DNA of 11,866 nucleotides, taken from positions 1 to 11,866 of the forward strand of contig CANBLA010000023.1 of the NCBI GenBank assembly GCA_947369305.1, in the 5' to 3' direction. Position numbers and translations under genes: made by a program. Positions 1 through 6,752 of this stretch are shown here, piece after piece (position 1 is the stretch's first letter; every line of letters starts with the position of its first letter). Origin of the DNA: an uncultured Clostridia bacterium. Its GTDB lineage: Bacteria; Bacillota_A; Clostridia; TANB77; CAG-508. The notes under the pieces were generated by a model that was not told the DNA's origin, did no database searches, and worked only from the letters and a program-made list of their open reading frames with translations.

Positions 1-43
1 TAGGTGCCAGTGACTGGAGTTCAGACGTGTGCTCTTCCGATCT
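1..43 (+). other. Illumina adapter contamination at contig end
   Basis: Bases 10-43 match the 34-base Illumina TruSeq index (Read 2) adapter, beginning GTGACTGGAGTTC and ending CTTCCGATCT. Base 1 plus bases 2-9 (AGGTGCCA) fit the last base of the P7 arm followed by an 8-base index. The adapter reads into the insert, so genomic sequence begins at base 44. None of these bases should be used for gene calling; they create a false stop codon for the first gene. Confidence 0.97.
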
Positions 44-923
44 AATAAATGAAACGGAACTGTATAACAGAGCCTGCTTGCAAAAAAGAAAATATAGCAC
101 ACAAAAAGTAAACAAATGGAGTATGTTGCGTATAATAATCTCTATATAAAACATGCCCTTTTTGAATTAGCATCCCTCCGATAATATTATCCACCTCATC
201 TGAAAATGTTTCCATCCTCCCAAAAACTGCAAGTATCGCAAAAACAATAATTCCCAATAATCCTGTTTGAACAATTGCATTTTGCTTAATCGACTTTTTA
301 TGGAAGTACAAATATAGCATATAACTCATTAAACCTATCACATAAGTTTCACATCCTAAAATAAATATCGTCCAAAATCCATTTACATCTCCGCCGTATA
401 AATTCATACATAAATTAGCTTCCATTAAGTTCCCATTATAATACAATTTTTCACTACCTTTTATATTTTTATCCACATAAAAAGCTATACTATTCTCATA
501 ATTAACTGGTGATTTGGCTTTTATCCTAATGGAAAATAGATGTGTATTTTGTACTTTTATTGGTGAATTTAACATCAATTCTTGCATTTTATTATCCGCC
601 GATTGACTAGCATTAAAATCAAATTTTGCAAGTTGCTGATTTGTGGTTTTATCGATTAAAATAACTTCATACCTTGTATTATTTTCTCTTCCAAATGTTC
701 CTACTTTTAGCCCAATTCCTTGAAACATCTGATATGGCATTTTAAATTCTTGTTCTATCATATAATCATTATGATGCATCTCCAAAATGTCATCACAATT
801 GTTTCCTAGCTTTGTGTATTCTATATATGTGATTTTTTGTCTAGATCTATATACCCCAAAAACACCTATAACAATAGCAACAGCGAGGAAACCTAAAAAC
901 CAAATTTTATGTTTTTTACTCAT
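44..923 (-). CDS. GT-C-type membrane glycosyltransferase, N-terminal part (truncated by contig end)
   Basis: The 293 visible residues show one N-terminal membrane helix (about 8-25), an extracytoplasmic beta-rich region (about 30-178), then helices at about 183-207 and 216-235. Next comes an acidic motif FSDEVDN (D242, E243), followed by GHVLYRDYYTQHTP (257-269) and another helix. A D-E pair in the first outer loop followed by Y-x-D-Y...HTP is typical of GT-C transferases (PMT/ArnT-like), which move sugars from polyprenyl phosphate carriers outside the membrane. The family assignment is by motif. The ATG at 921-923 has AAAGGA upstream and lies one base after the stop of the preceding glycosyltransferase (TGA-A-ATG), implying translational coupling. 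The apparent TAG at 42-44 is an artefact: two of its bases are adapter. The real protein is probably several hundred residues longer. The extra domain between helices 1 and 2 is unidentified. Confidence 0.75.
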
Positions 924-924
924 T

Positions 925-1647
925 TCAATTTATTTCCTTTAATGTTTTATTAATCTTTCTAAAATCTTTTATCGCTTGTATACCAATCGCACATATCTTT
1001 TTTAAGTTAATTGAATTAATTCCACCTTGACGTACTCTAAATGTGATTGGTATGTATTTCACACGATATTTCTTCTTAGCATAAATAACCGAAATAATCA
1101 CATTGGACAAATTAAACTTTTCTGGTATTAATTTTAAATTCTCTTCTAATACATCTGCTTTCATTAATCGAAATGGTGTATTGGCATCCATTGTTGTAAC
1201 ACCAAAACATAATTTTACTGTATACTTCAAAATTTTAGTAACCATATACCTTGAAAAACCATCTTCTCTTTTGTTTCGATGGCCGATTACCATTTCATAT
1301 TCTTCTTTGCAATTCCAAAATTGCTCAAATTCACTTGGTAAGGTTTGTCCATCCGAATCCGTCTGAAATATGTAATCTGCTCCTTTTTGTATCGCATAGT
1401 GATAACCATACAAGACTGTAGCGCCATGTCCTTCATTTGGTTTTGTGATAGTCTCAATAAGTGGATATTTAGAAGCATATTCTTGTAAAATTAATTTTGT
1501 ATCATCTTTACTTCCATCATCAATTAACACTAAACGAGATTCGCCATTTCCATTATGTTTATCTACAACAGAATACCATTCTTCCATTACTTTTTTGATA
1601 TTTGCTTCTTCATTATAAACAGGGATTATAATATATAATTTTTCCAT
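925..1647 (-). CDS. Family 2 glycosyltransferase, DPM1/GtrB-like (polyprenyl-phosphate sugar synthase type)
   Basis: A 240-residue soluble GT-A protein. Numbered from the ATG at 1645-1647, it shows the nucleotide-binding opening IIPVYNEE (7-14), LIDDGSKDDT (41-50) and the metal-binding QTDSDGQ (95-101, DxD type). A later segment, DANTPFRLM, corresponds to the acceptor-side motif of DPM1-like enzymes. Such enzymes transfer a sugar from a nucleotide donor to a polyprenyl phosphate at the cytoplasmic face; the exact sugar cannot be read from sequence. No C-terminal membrane helices are present, unlike GtrB. The reading frame can be opened at a TTG four codons earlier (1659), but GGAG at 1654-1657 overlaps that codon and sits six bases before the ATG, so the ATG is chosen. 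It lies 15 bases after the glf stop and one base before the GT-C gene, as expected for one operon supplying a lipid-linked sugar to the GT-C enzyme. Confidence 0.88.
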   Translation of the reverse strand: MEKLYIIIPVYNEEANIKKVMEEWYSVVDKHNGNGESRLVLIDDGSKDDTKLILQEYASKYPLIETITKPNEGHGATVLYGYHYAIQKGADYIFQTDSDGQTLPSEFEQFWNCKEEYEMVIGHRNKREDGFSRYMVTKILKYTVKLCFGVTTMDANTPFRLMKADVLEENLKLIPEKFNLSNVIISVIYAKKKYRVKYIPITFRVRQGGINSINLKKICAIGIQAIKDFRKINKTLKEIN

Positions 1648-1653
1648 CTCTTT

Positions 1654-1657
1654 CTCC
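1654..1657 (-). promoter_or_regulatory. Shine-Dalgarno that fixes the start of the family 2 glycosyltransferase
   Basis: GGAG on the minus strand is followed by six bases (AAAGAG) and then ATG at 1647-1645. It overlaps the upstream in-frame TTG, so it cannot serve that codon. Confidence 0.75.
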
Positions 1658-1662
1658 AAATT

Positions 1663-2169
1663 CTACAAAACTTTTTTACACAATTTCAATGCCTCTTTTA
1701 TTACTCTATCCATATCATAATATTGATAAGCTCCAAGCCTTCCTCCGAAAATCACATGATTGTCCAAATCCGCCAGCTGTTTATATTTTTGGTATAACGC
1801 ATTATTTTTTTCATCATTAATCGGATAATAGGGTTCTTTTGTAATGTCCCAAGCATCTGGGTATTCTTTTGTTATAATGGTATTTGGCTTAGTCCCGAAT
1901 TCAAAATGTTTATGCTCAATAATTCTTGTAAAAGGAACCTCGTACTCTGTATAATTCACAACACTATTTCCTTGATAATTTTCTATACTCAAAATTTCCG
2001 TTTCAAATCTTAGACTTCTATACTCCAATTTTCCAAATTGATACTGATAAAATTTATCAATTGGACCCGTAAAAATGATTCTTTCTGCTATATTTTGCAA
2101 TTCTTCTTGATGTTTAAAATAATCATAATTTAATTTAACCTCAATTCCTGCTAACATTTTTTCAACAAT
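1663..2169 (-). CDS. glf: UDP-galactopyranose mutase, C-terminal portion (separated by frameshift)
   Basis: This is the second part of Glf, about 168 residues, read in a different frame from the N-terminal part. It carries several UGM signatures: GPIDKFYQYQFGKLEYRSLRFE, the PFTRIIEHKHF segment with the conserved active-site arginine, the EPYYPIND segment, and the terminal FGGRLGAYQYYDMD flavin-binding block. The frame is open further upstream to an ATG at 2229, but those extra 20 residues (MIIIILIVCI...) are the out-of-frame reading of the N-terminal part and do not resemble UGM. Joining the two parts gives about 365 residues, close to the usual length of roughly 365-390. If the frameshift is real the enzyme would lack this half of the active site and be inactive. 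The TAG stop at 1663-1665 is 15 bases before the glycosyltransferase ATG. Confidence 0.85.
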   Translation of the reverse strand: MVEKMLAGIEVKLNYDYFKHQEELQNIAERIIFTGPIDKFYQYQFGKLEYRSLRFETEILSIENYQGNSVVNYTEYEVPFTRIIEHKHFEFGTKPNTIITKEYPDAWDITKEPYYPINDEKNNALYQKYKQLADLDNHVIFGGRLGAYQYYDMDRVIKEALKLCKKVL

Positions 2170-2761
2170 CCCGTGTATAACCACCAATCGGGATGCCTTG
2201 ATACAAACTATCAAAATAATTATTATCATAGGTAAAACGAACTGGTAATCTTTTAATAATAAAAGCTGGCAATTCTGTTGCTTTTTTACCCCACTGTTTT
2301 TCAGTATAGCCTTTTACTAGTTTTTCATAAATTGTTTTTCCAACTAATTTAATAGCTTGCTCTTCTAAATTCTTAGGTTCTTCGATTTTCACTTCTTTCA
2401 GTTCTTGCTGAATTTTCTGTTTTGCTTCTTCTGGCGTAAAAACACCCCAAAGCTGATGAAACGTATTCATATTAAATGGCAAATTATAAATTTCATCTTG
2501 ATAACATGCAATTGGCGAATTTGTATATCGATTAAATTCGGCAAATTGATTTATATAATTCCACACATGTTTATCATTTGTGTGGAAAATATGGGCACCA
2601 TATTGATGTACATTAATATTCTCTATATTTTCTGTATAAATATTTCCTGCCACATGAGAACGTCTTTCAATTACTAAACATTTTTTACCCTTTTTATTCG
2701 CTTCATAGGCAAAAATTGCTCCGAATAATCCGCTTCCTACAATTAAAAAATCGTATTTCAT
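2162..2761 (-). CDS. glf: UDP-galactopyranose mutase, N-terminal portion (ends at frameshift)
   Basis: UGM interconverts UDP-galactopyranose and UDP-galactofuranose in the cytoplasm using reduced FAD, supplying Galf for surface glycans. This part shows the Rossmann FAD motif IVGSGLFG (7-14), the ribose-binding E32, ERRSHVAGN (32-40), the UGM signature HQYGAHIFHT (52-61), and the segment KRLPVRFTYDNNYF (170-183) leading to YQGIPIGGYT (187-196). All are characteristic of prokaryotic UGM. After T196 the frame reads RDC and stops (TGA at 2164-2162), while homologous sequence continues in another frame. Start ATG 2759-2761 follows GAGG by nine bases. It is the first gene after the promoter at 2791-2819, so it heads the glycan operon. 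Confidence 0.9.
   Translation of the reverse strand: MKYDFLIVGSGLFGAIFAYEANKKGKKCLVIERRSHVAGNIYTENIENINVHQYGAHIFHTNDKHVWNYINQFAEFNRYTNSPIACYQDEIYNLPFNMNTFHQLWGVFTPEEAKQKIQQELKEVKIEEPKNLEEQAIKLVGKTIYEKLVKGYTEKQWGKKATELPAFIIKRLPVRFTYDNNYFDSLYQGIPIGGYTRDC
2170..2172 (-). other. Apparent +1 frameshift inside glf (GGG run)
   Basis: On the minus strand the codons for GGYT are followed by CGGGATTGTTGA. Removing one G from the GGG run (CCC on the plus strand) restores T-R-I-V-E-K-M-L and joins the two Glf parts without loss of any conserved residue. Nothing else in either part is decayed, which favours a recent mutation or an assembly/sequencing error near a contig end over an old pseudogene. A three-base run with no visible pseudoknot or stimulatory structure makes programmed frameshifting unlikely. 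Confidence 0.85.
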
Positions 2762-2790
2762 CTTTTTATCCTCATCTTTATTTGGTTTGA

Positions 2791-2819
2791 ATTATATCAT
2801 ACAAGAAATAAAAAGTAAA
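2791..2819 (-). promoter_or_regulatory. Sigma-A-type promoter for the glycan operon
   Basis: On the minus strand a TTTACT -35 box (2819-2814) is followed by a 17-base spacer and a perfect TATAAT -10 box (2796-2791). Transcription would start around 2785, leaving a leader of about 25 bases before the glf ATG. Confidence 0.72.
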
Positions 2820-2910
2820 GGTCATTATTTTTTATTTGTAACAAAAAAGTAATAATAATGCTAAATAAGACATCCCCAAGGAATTTGTCAATTTGTAACA
2901 CAAAAGATAT

Positions 2911-2937
2911 TTGATTTTCCCGCAAAATTATTATAAT
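2911..2937 (+). promoter_or_regulatory. Candidate promoter for the surface protein gene
   Basis: A perfect TATAAT (2932-2937) is preceded by TTGATT (2911-2916) with a 15-base spacer, shorter than ideal. Upstream, a near-identical 16-base direct repeat beginning ATTTGTAACA occurs at 2834-2849 and 2891-2906 (one mismatch). It could be a regulator site or chance in AT-rich DNA. Confidence 0.35.
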
Positions 2938-2960
2938 AATGAAGAAAATAAAAATAAAAA

Positions 2961-2965
2961 AGGAG
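2961..2965 (+). promoter_or_regulatory. Shine-Dalgarno with unusually long spacing
   Basis: AGGAG is the only ribosome binding site upstream of the surface protein. Its end is 17 bases from the ATG at 2983, and no in-frame ATG, GTG or TTG lies at normal distance. It also lies inside an 11-codon reading frame (ATG 2939 to TAG 2972-2974, mostly Lys and Ile) that stops eight bases before the ATG, so stop-restart translation is possible. Confidence 0.4.
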
Positions 2966-2982
2966 ATTTTTTAGTTAGTCAT

Positions 2983-5900
2983 ATGAAAAAATTAAACAAA
3001 AACATATTCATCTGGATGATTCTTTTTACTATTGGCATTTCCTATTTTTTTCCCATCCTCAAAAGCTTTGCAAAAGAAGCTGTTGATGTTAATGTCTTGC
3101 CATGTCCTGCCATTGACATTGTTCTGGCAAAAGCAAAAACAAAAGTGGATGTAAATCAGTTTGAAACCGATTTAAAAAACGAATTAATCCAGCAAAATAT
3201 TTCACCAGATCGAGTGAAAATCAATGCCGTTGAAGCAGTCGAAGCCAACATTCAAGACTCGTTCAACTGGGAAAAAGATATGTCCTCTACCATTGGCAGT
3301 ATTGATATTACCAACCATGGGCAAAATATTGTCATGAAAGGAAACAAAAAAAATCCCGGAAAAAATGCGATTTGGATCATTCCAGAAAAACAACAAGAAC
3401 AAGAAATTACCTTTGATTATTCGGTTGATTTTGGCGACAGTTTCAACGCAGCAGGCATGTTACTTCGTGTCAAACAAACAGGTAATACATTAACTGGCTA
3501 TATGCTTAGTGTGAATAAATCTGGAAAGACTTGGTACACAACAGCTGGCAAAAAGTACGGTGCAATTTGGAAATTTACTTACCATCTTGGAGAAAATAAC
3601 AAAAATATGACCAAAACATTTGTCCAAGGCGTTGACATTGCAACTAGTGGAAGGTTAACAATCAAATCTACCAATAACGAAATTATCATTTCTGGTGGTG
3701 GCTTAACAGCGCCAATTAGTTATACGATGGATACAGAATATGGATATGGATTCGGTTTCTTCTCGGATCATTATTCTCATAATTGTAGCAAAATCGGTGC
3801 TTTTACGTTGGGCAACATTAGTCTGACCACCACTACGGTAAAAAAATTTAAGGAAGTACTTAGTAATCCAGAATGGCGCGAAAATTCTTTCAGATTCCTT
3901 GTCAATGTTGATGATTACGAAAATGAAGAATTAAAAAACAAAGCTGAATTTGCATCTTTACAAACAAGACTAATCAATGAGGAAATACACCCTATTTTCT
4001 GGGGAACAGACACAAATAAAGCACAATCTAATGAAGTCATCGAATCAAATCATAACCATGGTACTTTTATTGATAACACAGATTACACAAAGGCAATTCA
4101 AGCAACAGTCAAATATATCAAATCTCTGCTAGAAGGCTCAAAAAGTTCACAATACGCTTTAGTCGGTGAACCAACCGAATTAAAAGTAACACCTGAAACT
4201 GCCAAAAACAACACTATTTCACCAGATTATCCACAAGGTAAATGGAAAATTAATCATGATTATGAATATTTTGAAAATCATTTGGGACAATTCCAAAATA
4301 GTGGAAAATATATGTCCGATTTAGCATTATCATTTGATAAAACGGGAAGATATGAATTATTATATGAAGATGGTAATATTGCCTCAAAGTACATTTACGT
4401 GCACCGAAAACCAGTTGCGAGTTTCAATTTATCGCAAATAAACGGTAATGTTACACTAAATAGCACTTCTTACGATTTAGACAAATATTCCGACAATCAC
4501 GGTATTGCACAAGAAGAATGGAGTTATAAAAAAGTAGACGAGTCAACTTGGAATTCTGGGAAATTAACAAATATCGCATCAGATGAAGTTTATGTTGTTC
4601 AATTACGTGTAAAAGATTTCCAAGAAACTTGGAGTGCTCCTACTACCAAATATGTAATGTATAATACACAAGCCGATTCTACTCCAGTTGCTTCGTTTAA
4701 TTTGAAACATCCAATCCTTTCAAAATACGAAGCCTTAGAAATAGAAAATTCTTCTTATGATCCAGCAGGAATTCCTATCACAGAAGAAAATTGGAAAGTA
4801 AAAAAAGACGGAAATGTACTATATAGTGGAAAAACACCTTTAACCGATTACAGCAATTATCAGACTGGAAATTATACAATCAGTTTAATCGTTACCAATC
4901 AGTCTGGAAAAAAATCAGAGGAATTTTCCAGAACTTTTGAATTAGTAGAAGATACCATTGCTCCAGAAGTAATTGCTACTCCAACCAATCATGATTGGAC
5001 AAACCAGCCTGTTACTATTCATTTAAACTTTTCCGACAAAGGTGGAAGCAAATTCAAAGGCTACCAATATGCCATAACAGGTAGTGCAGATGCCTCTACT
5101 TCTTGGAGCGAAATCATTGCAAAAGAAACCGATACAATAACAATTGATACAGAAGGTGAAAAATATCTACATATTATCAGTTATGATCATGCTGGTAATG
5201 TGAGTGACGAAAAAGTGTTAGGTCCTTATAAAATTGATTTAACACCTGCAGAAATTAGCTCAATTGTACCAGAAAATACAGATTGGACGAATCAATCTAT
5301 TCACATAAATGTAGCATTTTCGGATAAAGGTGGAAGCGGTTTTTCTGGATACAAATATGCCATGACAACAACTCAAACAAGCCCCGAAACTTGGAGCGAA
5401 ATCATAAAAGAAGATACCGCAACCTTTACTATTTCAGATGAAACAGAACATTATCTACACATGATAACTTACGATCATGCTGGCAATGAAAGTGACGAAA
5501 TTATTCACGGTCCCTATCAATTAGACACCATATCACCAAAAGCCAATGTTACACCACAATTTTCTGATTGGACTAATCAACCAATTACCGTTGGGCTTAA
5601 TTGGGAAGACGAAGGTGGCAGTCATCTACAAAAATATGCCTATGCGATAACAGATTGTGGCATTAAGCCAGAAACTTTCGACCATGAAATAACTGGCGAC
5701 CCAGAACCAATTATCATTACTTCAGAAGGTGAAAATTACTTACATCTGATTGGTTACGATCATGCTGGAAATACGAGTCCTGATTACATTTTTGGAAAAT
5801 ACAAACTAGATTTAACTTTGCCAGAATTAATCTGTGATAGTGACATTGATTCAAACACAGAATTATTCTCCGCCAAGTTTACCGCAACTGATACCATTTC

Positions 5901-6660
5901 AGGAATTAGCGATTTTACTGTTAATGGAACCAAAATAAACGGAACCGAATATATTGCTACAAGCAACGGAGATTATCAATTTGTTGTTACAGACAACGCT
6001 GGAAATACGCTCAAAAAAGATGTAACACTCAATAATCTATATCATAAATGTGACAAAAATTTAGGACATCCCAACTTTACAAGCTCCACCGAAAAATGCC
6101 CAATTTGTGATTTAATCGCTGGCATAAAAGTAAACTCTAGCGAAAAAACTTACACGGGAAGTCCAATTAGTGTTTCTTACGAAAATACAAAAAATGCCAA
6201 CGTGATAGAATATTACGATAATACTTTAAACAAGCCATCCGAAGTTGGCAATTACCCTTATGAATTGAAAATTAATTATGGCGGAATTGAATACAATACA
6301 GGAATAAAAGGAATATTGCTTATTCATGAAAAGCCAGTAGATGAAGTAGAAAATATTCCATCAGACGAAAAAACAGAGATAACTTCTGATAAGACATCTC
6401 CTAAAGACGAAACTGTTCTTCCAGAAAATACTGACAAGCCTACTAATACGAATGAAAATAAGCCTTCAACCAAAAGACCTGTCAAAAATCATATTTTAGG
6501 AAAATTATTATATACAGGTCGTCATATTGAAATTACTTTAATCATTGTTTTGGGTGTTATGGTATTTTTGAATATTATGTCTGGGAAAATCTTGTTGAGC
6601 AGTAAAGGAAGTCCTAGAATACTTAAAACAGCTATAAAAAATAGTAGGAATTCTAAATAG
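2983..6660 (+). CDS. Large secreted, membrane-anchored surface protein with Ig-like repeats
   Basis: A 1225-residue protein. The frame is open from 2911, but the ATG at 2983 starts a classic signal peptide (MKKLNKN, hydrophobic core, likely cleavage after KSFA, about residue 30). In order: a lectin-like beta-sandwich candidate (about 110-286), a segment of unknown fold (287-385), PKD-like domains beginning KPVASFNL (476) and TPVASFNL (567), and three Ig-like repeats of 95-96 residues (657-942), each with DWTNQ and YDHAGN. These are followed by a degenerate fourth repeat, a cysteine cluster (C1023, H1029, C1039, C1042), an MBG-like domain (about 1045-1118), a Lys/Glu/Thr/Pro-rich linker, LLYTG (1175-1179), one membrane helix (about 1184-1203) and a basic tail. 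The layout suggests a cell-surface adhesin or glycan-binding protein; this is inference, and no catalytic motif was recognised. It is transcribed divergently from the glycan operon and ends at a bidirectional terminator. Confidence 0.85.
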   Translation: MKKLNKNIFIWMILFTIGISYFFPILKSFAKEAVDVNVLPCPAIDIVLAKAKTKVDVNQFETDLKNELIQQNISPDRVKINAVEAVEANIQDSFNWEKDMSSTIGSIDITNHGQNIVMKGNKKNPGKNAIWIIPEKQQEQEITFDYSVDFGDSFNAAGMLLRVKQTGNTLTGYMLSVNKSGKTWYTTAGKKYGAIWKFTYHLGENNKNMTKTFVQGVDIATSGRLTIKSTNNEIIISGGGLTAPISYTMDTEYGYGFGFFSDHYSHNCSKIGAFTLGNISLTTTTVKKFKEVLSNPEWRENSFRFLVNVDDYENEELKNKAEFASLQTRLINEEIHPIFWGTDTNKAQSNEVIESNHNHGTFIDNTDYTKAIQATVKYIKSLLEGSKSSQYALVGEPTELKVTPETAKNNTISPDYPQGKWKINHDYEYFENHLGQFQNSGKYMSDLALSFDKTGRYELLYEDGNIASKYIYVHRKPVASFNLSQINGNVTLNSTSYDLDKYSDNHGIAQEEWSYKKVDESTWNSGKLTNIASDEVYVVQLRVKDFQETWSAPTTKYVMYNTQADSTPVASFNLKHPILSKYEALEIENSSYDPAGIPITEENWKVKKDGNVLYSGKTPLTDYSNYQTGNYTISLIVTNQSGKKSEEFSRTFELVEDTIAPEVIATPTNHDWTNQPVTIHLNFSDKGGSKFKGYQYAITGSADASTSWSEIIAKETDTITIDTEGEKYLHIISYDHAGNVSDEKVLGPYKIDLTPAEISSIVPENTDWTNQSIHINVAFSDKGGSGFSGYKYAMTTTQTSPETWSEIIKEDTATFTISDETEHYLHMITYDHAGNESDEIIHGPYQLDTISPKANVTPQFSDWTNQPITVGLNWEDEGGSHLQKYAYAITDCGIKPETFDHEITGDPEPIIITSEGENYLHLIGYDHAGNTSPDYIFGKYKLDLTLPELICDSDIDSNTELFSAKFTATDTISGISDFTVNGTKINGTEYIATSNGDYQFVVTDNAGNTLKKDVTLNNLYHKCDKNLGHPNFTSSTEKCPICDLIAGIKVNSSEKTYTGSPISVSYENTKNANVIEYYDNTLNKPSEVGNYPYELKINYGGIEYNTGIKGILLIHEKPVDEVENIPSDEKTEITSDKTSPKDETVLPENTDKPTNTNENKPSTKRPVKNHILGKLLYTGRHIEITLIIVLGVMVFLNIMSGKILLSSKGSPRILKTAIKNSRNSK
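4951..5808 (+). repeat. Three tandem 95-96-residue Ig-like repeats within the surface protein
   Basis: The units span 4951-5235, 5236-5523 and 5524-5808. Each opens with a D-T/L-[IT]-x-P linker, has DWTNQ about 15 residues in (residues 671, 767, 862), a GGS turn, the Y-[QK]-YA[IM] strand, a Y-L-H strand and YDHAGN (734, 830, 925). The constant spacing shows intragenic duplication. DNA identity is only moderate, so the expansion is not recent. A fourth unit from residue 943 keeps only the DNAGN end motif. Confidence 0.9.
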
Positions 6661-6685
6661 TCTATGATTGCATAATTTCCAAAAT

Positions 6686-6728
6686 AAAAACACTACTATG
6701 TTGATAAATCAACATAGTAGTGTTTTTT
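6686..6728. terminator. Bidirectional intrinsic terminator between convergent genes
   Basis: A perfect 19-bp stem (6686-6704 with 6709-6727) closes a four-base TAAA loop. It is flanked by A-runs on the left and T-runs on the right, so it can terminate the surface protein gene on the plus strand and the MurB-like gene on the minus strand. Confidence 0.92.
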
Positions 6729-6752
6729 ATTCTGGTGTTGTAAAATAGTTTT

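Noticed and set aside
1103..1366. 87-codon plus-strand frame inside the family 2 glycosyltransferase
   Set aside because: Shadow of the minus-strand gene, which carries all GT2 motifs; no ribosome site or family features.
2162..2229. Programmed ribosomal frameshift in glf
   Set aside because: There is only a three-base G run, no recognised slippery heptamer, no stimulatory structure, and the family is not known for recoding. Error or mutation is simpler.
4951..5808. CRISPR-like or DNA-level tandem array
   Set aside because: The periodicity is about 285-288 bases and exists in the protein sequence; these are coding domain duplications, not a non-coding array.
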